A stretch of DNA of 19,502 nt. Origin: JAFLCA01 sp041907145 (GTDB lineage Bacteria; Bdellovibrionota_C; UBA2361; JAFLCA01). Location: the NCBI GenBank assembly GCA_041907145.1, contig JAYRHW010000268.1:1-19502 (forward strand), read 5' to 3'. The first letter of the stretch is position 1. Every line of letters starts with the position of its first letter. The notes beneath the pieces were generated by a model, which saw only the letters and a list, made by a program, of their open reading frames with translations, ran no database searches and was not told the DNA's origin. Position numbers and translations under genes: made by a program. Below, one piece after another: positions 6,708 to 13,573 of this stretch.

Positions 6708-6991
6708 TACTCATCCTGGAGCTGCTCAGCTAATTTCGCTGCCGCCACAAGATCCGGGCCCTTGGACGCCAACCTTTTAGCCCTGGCCTCGCTCAAGCCA
6801 CGACGAACTGATGCTAGTGCGGTACCGTTATCGTAGAGCCAGGCTTCTCGCTCCGGAATAACGCGTGCAAGGCGCAGAACGATATCGTCGCCGCTTCGTT
6901 CGACCAGCATGGTACGGTTGGCGAATTCCTCGCCTAAGGTGATTCGCCCCTTTGAATCTGTACTCCTTGTCAGCGTACTTTGTCGTGCCAT
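6707..6991 (-). CDS. AbrB/SpoVT-like antitoxin
   Basis: From the ATG at 6991 the product is 94 aa. The N-terminal TDSKGRITLGEEFANRTMLV fits a swapped-hairpin AbrB-type DNA-binding domain of the kind seen in MazE-like antitoxins. The C-terminal part (LSEARAKRLASKGPDLVAAA) is helical and would wrap the toxin. An in-frame ATG at 7009 is also possible and has a GGGA just ahead of it. The gene ends one base into the toxin start. Paired CACAGTG boxes lie between the promoter and the start and fit autoregulation by the antitoxin. Confidence 0.8.
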   Translation of the reverse strand: MARQSTLTRSTDSKGRITLGEEFANRTMLVERSGDDIVLRLARVIPEREAWLYDNGTALASVRRGLSEARAKRLASKGPDLVAAAKLAEQLQDE

Positions 6992-6994
6992 ATT

Positions 6995-7021
6995 CACAGT
7001 GTATCCCATTTTCCCACAGTG
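6995..7021. promoter_or_regulatory. Paired CACAGTG operator-like repeats
   Basis: Two identical CACAGTG boxes (6995-7001 and 7015-7021) have starts exactly 20 bp apart, about two helical turns. The second sits in the near-palindrome CCCACAGTGGG. They lie between the candidate promoter and the antitoxin start, as expected for toxin-antitoxin autorepression. Confidence 0.5.
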
Positions 7022-7033
7022 GGCAAGTGGAAC

Positions 7034-7062
7034 AATATAACAGAGTATATTCATATAGTTAA
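7034..7062 (-). promoter_or_regulatory. Candidate promoter of the toxin-antitoxin operon
   Basis: The minus strand reads TTAACT (7062-7057), a 17-nt spacer, then TATATT (7039-7034), matching the sigma-70 boxes at 4/6 and 5/6 positions. Transcription would start near 7027, just before the CACAGTG boxes. Confidence 0.5.
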
Positions 7063-7316
7063 CCAAAGATTTTATCACTGGAAAAGTAGGCGATCAAGCA
7101 AGATGGGCCCGTCGCGCCATACACTACAGACTACAACCTATTCGAGACCTATTGCTGAAAGTTGCCCTGCTGATATCACAAATAAGGCAGAGTACAGGAT
7201 GAAGTTAGGCCTTAGTTGGAGAGGCACCCTGCATGCTGGTGTTTGTGCAGACATGAACCAGCTCCAATAATCCGCTATTTGCCGATCACAAAGATCGCCC
7301 AACAATCATCATTCCG

Positions 7317-7730
7317 TTAAGTTGTTCTTCGCTTGGCATGCTCAACGGCCAGGCAGGCATCCATAATAATGGGAATGCCAGCCGCCTCGGACTTCTGGGC
7401 AGCAGCTTCATTGACAATACCCTGCTGCAACCAGATAAATTTTACCTTTCTCGCTATCGCATCCTCCACTACCGGCGGCACATCGACGGAGCGACGAAAT
7501 ACATCGACGAGGTCAATCGCAATATCTTTTGGAATTTCAGCAAGCGAAGGATAGCACTTCTTGCCCTGCCATTCGGTGAGCATCGGATTGACGGGAATGA
7601 CTTCGTAGTAATCGGACAAATATTCAGCAACGCCTTTGCTTGCGCGTCCATGACGATCGGATATACCGACCACCGCTATTGTCCTGCTCTCCCGAAGCAT
7701 CCTTCCAATCAGCGCTTGGTCGGAGCTCAT
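7317..7730 (-). CDS. CoA-binding domain protein (YccU-like)
   Basis: The 137-aa product is a stand-alone CoA-binding Rossmann domain, related to the N-terminal domain of the succinyl-CoA synthetase alpha subunit. It shows TIAVVGISDRHGRASKGVAE near the start, the VIPVNP segment after the second strand, then IDLVDVFRR and KFIWLQQGIVNEAA, with IPIIMDACLAVEH near the end. Proteins of this family bind CoA, but a specific reaction is generally not known. The ATG overlaps the TGA of upp as ATGA, so the two are co-translated. The family length (around 130-145 aa) is normal. Confidence 0.9.
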   Translation of the reverse strand: MSSDQALIGRMLRESRTIAVVGISDRHGRASKGVAEYLSDYYEVIPVNPMLTEWQGKKCYPSLAEIPKDIAIDLVDVFRRSVDVPPVVEDAIARKVKFIWLQQGIVNEAAAQKSEAAGIPIIMDACLAVEHAKRRTT

Positions 7731-8371
7731 AGTTTCTCGCCGAAGGCCAAGTCACCCGCATCGCCGAGTCCGGGCACTATGTAAGCTTTGTCGTTGAGCG
7801 ATGGATCAACTGCCGCCACCCACAAATGTACATCAGGACGGGCTTTACGAAAGGCCTCCACGCCGGCTGTGCTCGCTATTACACAAGCCGCATGCACTTT
7901 GGTTGGCTTACCATGGCGCTCTACAGCTTCGAGACTCTTGAGCATCGAGGTTGCGGTCGCCAACATCGGATCACAAAATATAAGCGTGCGTCCATCAAGG
8001 CGAGGCGCTCCCACGTATTCAAGTGCTACGCTGATAGCCGATCCCTTTCCCTCCTGGCGATAGGCCGCAACAAATGCATTGTCCGCGTCGTCGAATACAT
8101 CCAAAAAACCTTCATGCATAGGCAGTCCCGCGCGCAGCACGGTTCCTATGACTGGTTTCGCTGCAAGCACACAACAAGGGCTCTGGCCCAGGGGCGTTTG
8201 GACAGAGAGAGCCTGGTAGGTAAGCGTCTTACTTATTTCGTAAGCCAAGAAGCGACCCACTCGACGTAGATTCTCCCGGAACTGCGAACGATTCTGTTGT
8301 AGTTCGACACTTCGTAGCTGGTACAGACACCACTGCAGGGCAGAGTTCTCGGCAGAAAAGTCACGGTACAC
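7727..8371 (-). CDS. upp: Uracil phosphoribosyltransferase
   Basis: Upp converts uracil and PRPP to UMP in pyrimidine salvage. I chose the GTG at 8371, with AAAGGG seven bases upstream, giving 214 aa; the frame also opens at a TTG at 8398 without a visible ribosome-binding site. The PRPP-binding loop reads CDPMLATATSM and the uracil-binding end reads YIVPGLGDAGDLAFG. The segments AYEISKTLTYQALSVQTPLG and RAGLPMHEGFLDVFDDADNA match my memory of Bacteroidota Upp rather than the E. coli type. One oddity is the usual Gly of the PRPP loop (ATG[GS]S) being Ala. It is followed by an overlapping CoA-binding gene. Confidence 0.93.
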   Translation of the reverse strand: MYRDFSAENSALQWCLYQLRSVELQQNRSQFRENLRRVGRFLAYEISKTLTYQALSVQTPLGQSPCCVLAAKPVIGTVLRAGLPMHEGFLDVFDDADNAFVAAYRQEGKGSAISVALEYVGAPRLDGRTLIFCDPMLATATSMLKSLEAVERHGKPTKVHAACVIASTAGVEAFRKARPDVHLWVAAVDPSLNDKAYIVPGLGDAGDLAFGEKL

Positions 8372-8449
8372 GGCGCAGCCCTTTGAAGGAATAAACAACG
8401 GCAGAATTCAAAAATGACACGGGTGAAGGAAAGACTGAGGCAGCCGGCG

Positions 8450-8464
8450 GGGAGCAATGCTCCC
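8450..8464. repeat. Short inverted repeat GGGAGC-aat-GCTCCC
   Basis: A perfect 6-bp stem with a 3-nt loop lies between the end of the lipoprotein gene and the start of upp. It could end the lipoprotein transcript or shape the upp leader, but no U-tract follows on either strand. Confidence 0.35.
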
Positions 8465-8492
8465 TCTCCTGGCTGTCCGATGCCCCTCCTAA

Positions 8493-8933
8493 CTAAAAGT
8501 TTGAACAGCCGCGTCCATCCCCGGCGCCATAGTCCTTACAGCCGCGCTTGCGCTCTTCCTTCGTGCAGCGATGGGTGCTCGGATGAGTTCCAGGTGGGCA
8601 GTGAAGTTCAGGCCTTGGCGTTGGGGCCGGGGGAGGGGGCGGCGGTGGAGGCGCTCGGTGGTGATCATCATGATGCTTATCGTGATCATGTCTGCGCTCT
8701 TCGTCGTGTCTACGTTCCCACTCTTCGCGATCGCGCCGGTCACGATCCCAGTCATGATATCGGTCACGAGGAGGATAGGGATCTCGCCGATAGTACGGGT
8801 CTCCGTAGCCGCCGTTCGACCCATAACCAGGATCATAGGGGTAATTGGAAGTGAAGTCCGCGCATCCTCCCAACAATAGAGCGGCAGGAATGACGATGGC
8901 TAGTCCGAGTGCTAGTACACTTTTTGCTTTCAT
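8493..8933 (-). CDS. Pro/His/Asp-rich lipoprotein
   Basis: The 146-aa product has a clear lipoprotein signal (ALGLAIVIPAALLLGGC). After the Cys come a Tyr/Gly/Pro-rich stretch (YPYDPGYGSNGGYGDPYYRR), a highly charged segment of Arg, Asp, Glu and His (HDEERRHDHDKHHDDHHR), an eight-Pro run, and a small Cys-containing C-terminal domain (ELHCPPGTHPSTHRCTKEER, later RGCKDYGAGDGRGC). The His/Asp cluster could bind divalent metals, and the Pro run may span the periplasm or peptidoglycan; both are inferences. AGGT lies six bases before the ATG. No specific family is recognised. Confidence 0.8.
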   Translation of the reverse strand: MKAKSVLALGLAIVIPAALLLGGCADFTSNYPYDPGYGSNGGYGDPYYRRDPYPPRDRYHDWDRDRRDREEWERRHDEERRHDHDKHHDDHHRAPPPPPPPPAPTPRPELHCPPGTHPSTHRCTKEERKRGCKDYGAGDGRGCSNF

Positions 8934-9031
8934 GATCGACCTAATGAACTCCTGAGTATGAGGGTTTCAAGCAACCCAAGTCATACTACAAAATCGAGGC
9001 AAGGTGATCCTAAAAAGTTCCAATAGATTGC

Positions 9032-9051
9032 GCCATGGGAAAGCCCATGGC
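9032..9051 (-). terminator. Hairpin downstream of the metallopeptidase gene
   Basis: GCCATGGG (9032-9039) and CCCATGGC (9044-9051) form a perfect 8-bp stem with a 4-nt loop, about 20 nt after the metallopeptidase stop. The U-rich run (CTTTTT) comes only about 14 nt later, so this is a weak or Rho-assisted terminator at best. Confidence 0.4.
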
Positions 9052-9069
9052 TCCCAAACACGAGAATTG

Positions 9070-10851
9070 TTAGGGCTTTCGCGCCAAGAGGTTGCGTGGT
9101 TCGGCGCTTGGAGTGGCAGAATCAGATTTCATTCGCTCAGCCAGCTGCCGTGATAGATCCTCTCGCCCCTGGTAGCGGCCAAACTCCTGTTCGAAAAACT
9201 GGTATTTGGCAGGTGCAAACTGAATCAAACGCTCCGGCAGCAAATAGTACTCGGCAAAAGCCTCTGCCCAGTCCTCCCAGGGGCTGGTCTGACTGTAGGG
9301 GACCAGTGTGAACTCTGCTAACGCATCATGCACAAATAGCTGCCGAGCAAAGACGCTAAAAATTACGGCCTTCCCCTCGAAGACGACCGGGCTGCCGACG
9401 GGCATTTCACGGCCCTCTAGCTTTACCGCCAAGCCCAAGGTCGTGAACTCATAACGGGCCGGATCGACCACCGTCCAGCCGGAGATTCGCATGTACTCGG
9501 CAAAATCAAAGCGAACATCTCCCGGCGATACTGTCATCCGACTATTCCCATCTTGCACAAAATTCTCCGGCCGCTCCCCAAGCTGCATGCCGTGTCCAAT
9601 TTCATGAATCAAAGTATGTTCGAGAGAGCTTACTCCGCCGTATGACAGCGATACGAAGACATGTCCTACAGTGCAGCTGCAAACTCTGATTACACCGTCA
9701 GGGAAGCGCGCTCCCAGCACGTATTGACCAAGGTCCGATACAATTTGGATCTCTTCGAGCTTAGGGGTCGTCAGCAGCAACCCTTCGGGAAGGAGTTTGA
9801 ACGCAGCCTCAACATCCTGCAACATTCGCTCTGACCACTGTGCCCCCTCAGTCTGCGCATCCGGCTTTTCGCACGATAGCCGAATAGCGAAGCGGCATTC
9901 TAAATCGGCCTTCTTGAGAAGCATGTTAGCAAACGCTTGCAGCTCCCCGGCGGCGTGGCCGGCTGAGCGGTATTCAGCGAGAAGCTCCAGGTCATCCTTG
10001 AGGCACCGGGCAAAGGCAGCGGCTGTTTCAGTAGTGGCAAAGCGACTGGCGGTGATGTAACCAAGCCGTGCTGCCAAGGACGCCTCGAGCCTGTTGCAGT
10101 CTCCGTCAGCGGTATCGCAGTTCCCGTCCTCCGCAAGCCGGCTTGGCAATTCGATCGCGCGCAGCCCGGCGCCAAGGTCAGCCAGAGAAACAAGCTCGCG
10201 AAGTTCGGAACTTCCCGATCTAAGAATGTCCTCCTCGCCAACACCTTGAACCAAAGCTACAAGAGCGCCCAAATCAGTACACCATCGCAAAATCGAGCAC
10301 AGAGATTGCACCGACCTGGTCTCCGTCAATTTGCTCCGGCACTCACACGCAAGCTGCAGACGTTCAGCAAACGGCATTTGTCGAAGCACGTTATCAGCCT
10401 TGGAGTCGCAGAACTGCTGCGCCTCGGCGTCTGCAGGGCGGCGTTCAAAGAGTGCGCGCGCAAAGGCCATGCGGTCCGCGGGTGAAGCCGTGCGCAACAC
10501 CCCGAGCATCTCTCGCTCCGAGATCGATGCGCCGGTGAGTCGTCCCGCGAAGGCCGGACTCTGCTGTGCCATAGCTTCGAGCATACTACGGAGCTCTGCC
10601 ATGCTGATTGATGGAGTACCTCGGGATGCTTCACTCGAGTTAAAAAGCCGGCCGAACAGCCCGTCACGTAGAACACCTTCTCGCAGCTCCTGCATGATGT
10701 CTTCGAGATTCGTATGCGCCCGACGAAAGGCCAGCGATATGCTGTTGTCATTGGCACTAACTCGCTCCACTATTGCGGGCGGGGTGAGCGAAGGCGGAAG
10801 GGAGATGAGATCGGAAAGGGTAAACGCCTGCTGCGTATCGGCCTGGAACAT
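9070..10851 (-). CDS. 593-aa HEIGH metallopeptidase, lethal-factor-like; candidate effector
   Basis: The catalytic signature is seen directly: TLIHEIGHGMQLG with the zinc ligands His416, Glu417 and His420, and about 110 residues later SPWEDWAEAFAEYYLLPERL, which would supply the third ligand (Glu526 or Glu530). This HExxH plus [E]xx(A/F)EAF arrangement recalls anthrax lethal factor-like (M34/ATLF) peptidases. The N-terminal 380 residues are helical and unfamiliar, with a short Cys/Asp-rich piece (DGNCDTADGDCN, 242-253). There is no signal peptide or membrane segment, so the protein acts in the cytoplasm or leaves by a signal-free route. The T3SS operon about 3 kb away makes a T3SS effector plausible, but not shown. 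GGAGG lies four bases before the ATG. Confidence 0.75.
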   Translation of the reverse strand: MFQADTQQAFTLSDLISLPPSLTPPAIVERVSANDNSISLAFRRAHTNLEDIMQELREGVLRDGLFGRLFNSSEASRGTPSISMAELRSMLEAMAQQSPAFAGRLTGASISEREMLGVLRTASPADRMAFARALFERRPADAEAQQFCDSKADNVLRQMPFAERLQLACECRSKLTETRSVQSLCSILRWCTDLGALVALVQGVGEEDILRSGSSELRELVSLADLGAGLRAIELPSRLAEDGNCDTADGDCNRLEASLAARLGYITASRFATTETAAAFARCLKDDLELLAEYRSAGHAAGELQAFANMLLKKADLECRFAIRLSCEKPDAQTEGAQWSERMLQDVEAAFKLLPEGLLLTTPKLEEIQIVSDLGQYVLGARFPDGVIRVCSCTVGHVFVSLSYGGVSSLEHTLIHEIGHGMQLGERPENFVQDGNSRMTVSPGDVRFDFAEYMRISGWTVVDPARYEFTTLGLAVKLEGREMPVGSPVVFEGKAVIFSVFARQLFVHDALAEFTLVPYSQTSPWEDWAEAFAEYYLLPERLIQFAPAKYQFFEQEFGRYQGREDLSRQLAERMKSDSATPSAEPRNLLARKP

Positions 10852-10886
10852 AAAACCTCCGGTAGAAGGTAAAAAATGGTGAGAAC

Positions 10887-10918
10887 GGCCCTACTTCACA
10901 CCCCACGTGTGAAGGGCC
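10887..10918. promoter_or_regulatory. Large inverted repeat upstream of the metallopeptidase
   Basis: GGCCCT-act-TCACAC and GTGTGAAGGGCC pair over 12 bp with a 3-nt bulge and a short loop (CCCAC). The inner CTTCACAC/GTGTGAAG is perfect. It lies 36 nt before the metallopeptidase ATG. On the minus strand a T-run follows after 13 nt. It may be a terminator for the upstream DUF445 operon or a leader/operator element. Confidence 0.45.
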
Positions 10919-11105
10919 TTTGCGCATCTCGAACCTGCCACTGCAGTCCTTTAGACCACAGCGCAGAAACAAAACCCTGCAAAACCGGAAATTTTAAAAC
11001 CTAAGCGGTCACCGTACAGCACCCGTTTGGATGCGCGGGAAGGTAAAAGGATTCAGAGGGGAAAATCGAAAGTTGGTGGATCTCGAAATGGGTGGCAGTC
11101 GAAAA

Positions 11106-12347
11106 TCAGGGAATCAGCATCTTTGAGGCGTAGATTAGGATCCCTACGAGTCCGCCGACTAGTGTGCCGTTTATTCGTATATACTGCAAATCCCTGCTGA
11201 CGTGTTGCTCGATCTTATCGACGATCGTCGAGGCATCCCAAAGCCTGACCGTATCGGTAACCAGAGCTGCAATCTGCGCCTTATACCCTTCGGCAAATCG
11301 ACGAGCTGACGCGATGACTGCCTGATCGAGCTTGGCTCGTACGGCGACATCAGCTTGCAATGCTCGACCCAGCGCATTGAGCCCCCGCTTCACGCCCTCG
11401 GCAGCTCGAGGTGAGCCAGCGCCAAAGGAGTCCTGAACCGAAGACCGCAGCGTGGACCAGGCACCATAGGCGTAGGCAGCTACCTCTTCGCTTTCCAATA
11501 ACCAGCGAACCCCTTCCTGGCAGCGTTGCTCGAGGACCTGCGAGGTGCGCAAGGTCACGATGAGTCGGGTTATGTAGTCTGAAAATACAGCTCGGGCGGG
11601 ATGGCCCGGATCACGGTTAATCGCATGTACTGTTTCTTTCAAACGGCGGACCGTATCGGCGTATACCTTATCATGCACAAAATTGGGCACGTACCAAGGC
11701 AGCTCATTTCGCAGGGCCTCGCGCAAAAATCCCTGGTGCCGATCCAGCAGGCGCTCGCCCACGAGCAGCGCCTCGTTAAGAACCTGCTGGTGATTGTCTC
11801 CATGCATGAGAGCTTTCAATAGCGCCGACAGTACGGCGCCGTATCTGACTTCCTTGCGAAGCTCATTGAGATTCTGCCGCAAAAACGCGCGTATGTCGCT
11901 GTCATCAATCGAGCCCAAAAGATCCGAGATAATTCGTACGAGTTGATCACTGGCACGCCGGCTGCTCTCCTCCTCTTGAAGCCAGTCACCAAGTCGAGCA
12001 CCGATCTGAAGTTCGGTGAGTTTACGTCCCAGAACCTCTGCTGATAAAAAGTTCGTTTGTACGAAATCGCCAAGGGCGGCGCCGATGCGGTCCTTGTTAT
12101 GAGGAACGATAGCCGTGTGCGGGATAGGGATGCCGAGTGGATGCCGAAACAGTGCCGTCACCGCGAACCAATCGGCCAGAGCGCCGACCATGGCCGCCTC
12201 GCTAAATGCTTCCATCCAATGAAGCCACTGCCAGCCCTCCGTCGACAGATAATATCGAGTCGTGATCCAAATGAGCGCCATAAGAAGCAGCAGCACCGTT
12301 GCAAGCTGATGCATCTGCTGTGGCTGCGGGGTTGTTCTGCTGCTCAT
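11106..12347 (-). CDS. DUF445 family membrane protein
   Basis: The 413-aa product matches the DUF445 (YjiN-like) family. It has an N-terminal membrane helix (ATVLLLLMALIWITTRYYL), then the conserved FSEAAMVGALADWFAVTALF and RHPLGIPIPHTAIVPHNKDR, a long helical soluble middle, and a C-terminal hydrophobic segment (LVGGLVGILIYASKML). Length is normal for the family. Members are inner-membrane proteins of unknown biochemical role. It follows GT87 by 8 nt and looks like the last gene of the GT9-GT87-DUF445 operon; the metallopeptidase begins 254 nt further on. Confidence 0.9.
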   Translation of the reverse strand: MSSRTTPQPQQMHQLATVLLLLMALIWITTRYYLSTEGWQWLHWMEAFSEAAMVGALADWFAVTALFRHPLGIPIPHTAIVPHNKDRIGAALGDFVQTNFLSAEVLGRKLTELQIGARLGDWLQEEESSRRASDQLVRIISDLLGSIDDSDIRAFLRQNLNELRKEVRYGAVLSALLKALMHGDNHQQVLNEALLVGERLLDRHQGFLREALRNELPWYVPNFVHDKVYADTVRRLKETVHAINRDPGHPARAVFSDYITRLIVTLRTSQVLEQRCQEGVRWLLESEEVAAYAYGAWSTLRSSVQDSFGAGSPRAAEGVKRGLNALGRALQADVAVRAKLDQAVIASARRFAEGYKAQIAALVTDTVRLWDASTIVDKIEQHVSRDLQYIRINGTLVGGLVGILIYASKMLIP

Positions 12348-12355
12348 GGCCTGAG

Positions 12356-13573
12356 TTAGCGATTCTCGTTTACCGCAGCATGCCGGAGAACAAAATGAAG
12401 CGCCATAAGTGCGGCAAAAAATGGCAGCGCCAGCGGGATCTCGGTGCGCAGGGCAAACATAGCTCCCAACCCTACAGCGCTAAGCAGATAGAGCAGTACA
12501 GCCCGATCGGAGGAGAACGAGAGGAATCGCAGGCATGATACCAACGCGATACTTAAGTCATAGAATAAAGTCTGAGGTGAAACTAATACCAGGACCGGAC
12601 CGAGAAGCCACTCCGAACGAGCTCGCCTTCCCAAGAGGAATCCTAACAGCGCTGCTGAAAGCAAAATCGACGACGGGAGCACCCATGTTTCTGGGAACGG
12701 TGTTGTGCGGGAAATCGTTGAAAGGATACCCGCGAAGGAGGTCATCTGATAATCGTTAATGCCATAATTAATGGCACCGAATTGCAGGGCAGCCGCCGCC
12801 CAAGCACTCAGCCAGTGCGGCCCAGCGACTGCCGCGCCGAGCAGCCACCAAAGACCTGCAACAAGGACAAACATCGCGAATGCCGACCATTTCCCACGCA
12901 AGAGCAGATAGGCCCCCGCGAGCAAGCCAAACTGCGGCTTGAACAACCAGAGGCCGAACAGGATTCCCGCTAGGCAGTCGTTCAGCCGACGCTGGGACTG
13001 CAAGAGCCGCGCTCCCGAAACGTATAAAAGCAAACTGAATGCCGTATTTTGCCCACCGAGAACCCCAAAAAACACTGGAGTGAACAAGAACGACGATACA
13101 GCAACGAAGGAGAAATGATCGTGGAGCGCCGGGCCCCGCACTCTAAGCATCAGCAGTGTTGCGAGGTAGGCGGCAATGGAGAGCGCTGTCCAGAGCAGCC
13201 GGGCCATCTCTGGACCGATCCGCGCCAATGGCGCCAAGACCGCGCTGAAATAGGGCGGATAGACCGAGATATACATGTTCGATCCGAAGGCAGGCCAGGC
13301 TTGCTGCTGAATTCGATGGTGCTCGTCGATATCATAGAGCCTATCAATCCGTCCTTCGTGCACGATTACAGCAGGCGAATAGAAGCCGGGGAAATCTCCC
13401 GCCATGAGAGCGGAACGGTGCGTTGAATCCTGCCCAACCCCTATGGTTATTCCCAGGATAAGCCCAAAAAGTATGGCTATGGTCAGACGATTGAGCCGCC
13501 CGTCCGTCCACCAATCTCTGCCGCCCGGTGCCACTCCGCGTGCAGTGGAAGCTTCGAGCGTAGTCAAAATCAA
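12356..13573 (-). CDS. GT87-type polyprenyl-sugar glycosyltransferase
   Basis: The 405-aa polytopic membrane protein resembles the GT-C fold GT87 (DUF2029) family, which transfers sugars, often mannose, from polyprenyl-phosphate donors outside the membrane. After a short N-terminal region and first membrane helix (IAILFGLILGITIGV) comes GDFPGFYSPAVIVHEGRIDR, where the Asp is the family's expected catalytic residue, and later YISVYPPYFSAVLAPLARI. About eight to ten further membrane segments follow. The start overlaps the stop of the GT9 gene by 4 nt. Donor and acceptor cannot be read from the sequence; a cell-surface glycan role is inferred from the pairing with GT9. Confidence 0.85.
   Translation of the reverse strand: MILTTLEASTARGVAPGGRDWWTDGRLNRLTIAILFGLILGITIGVGQDSTHRSALMAGDFPGFYSPAVIVHEGRIDRLYDIDEHHRIQQQAWPAFGSNMYISVYPPYFSAVLAPLARIGPEMARLLWTALSIAAYLATLLMLRVRGPALHDHFSFVAVSSFLFTPVFFGVLGGQNTAFSLLLYVSGARLLQSQRRLNDCLAGILFGLWLFKPQFGLLAGAYLLLRGKWSAFAMFVLVAGLWWLLGAAVAGPHWLSAWAAAALQFGAINYGINDYQMTSFAGILSTISRTTPFPETWVLPSSILLSAALLGFLLGRRARSEWLLGPVLVLVSPQTLFYDLSIALVSCLRFLSFSSDRAVLLYLLSAVGLGAMFALRTEIPLALPFFAALMALHFVLRHAAVNENR

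Larger units (their letters stand above)
6992..7316. other. Gene-free interval with the antitoxin control region
   Basis: The left part holds the antitoxin promoter and CACAGTG boxes. Towards 7280-7300 a weak imperfect hairpin (GCCGATC-acaaa-GATCGCC) follows the CoA-binding gene and is not a convincing terminator. A rightward open frame here lacks any family features. I see nothing else. Confidence 0.5.

Noticed and set aside
6980..7270. Rightward 96-aa frame opposite the antitoxin promoter
   Set aside because: It runs across the antitoxin promoter and operator boxes, lacks a recognisable domain and has no ribosome-binding site.
9600..9640. HEIGH as a chance motif
   Set aside because: Rejected as chance because a suitable third-ligand segment (EDWAEAFAEYY) lies at a fitting distance downstream and hydrophobic residues flank both motifs.
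10325..10882. Rightward 183-aa frame within the metallopeptidase gene
   Set aside because: Antisense shadow with Ser/Arg/Ala-rich composition; the opposite strand has a full active-site signature and a GGAGG start.
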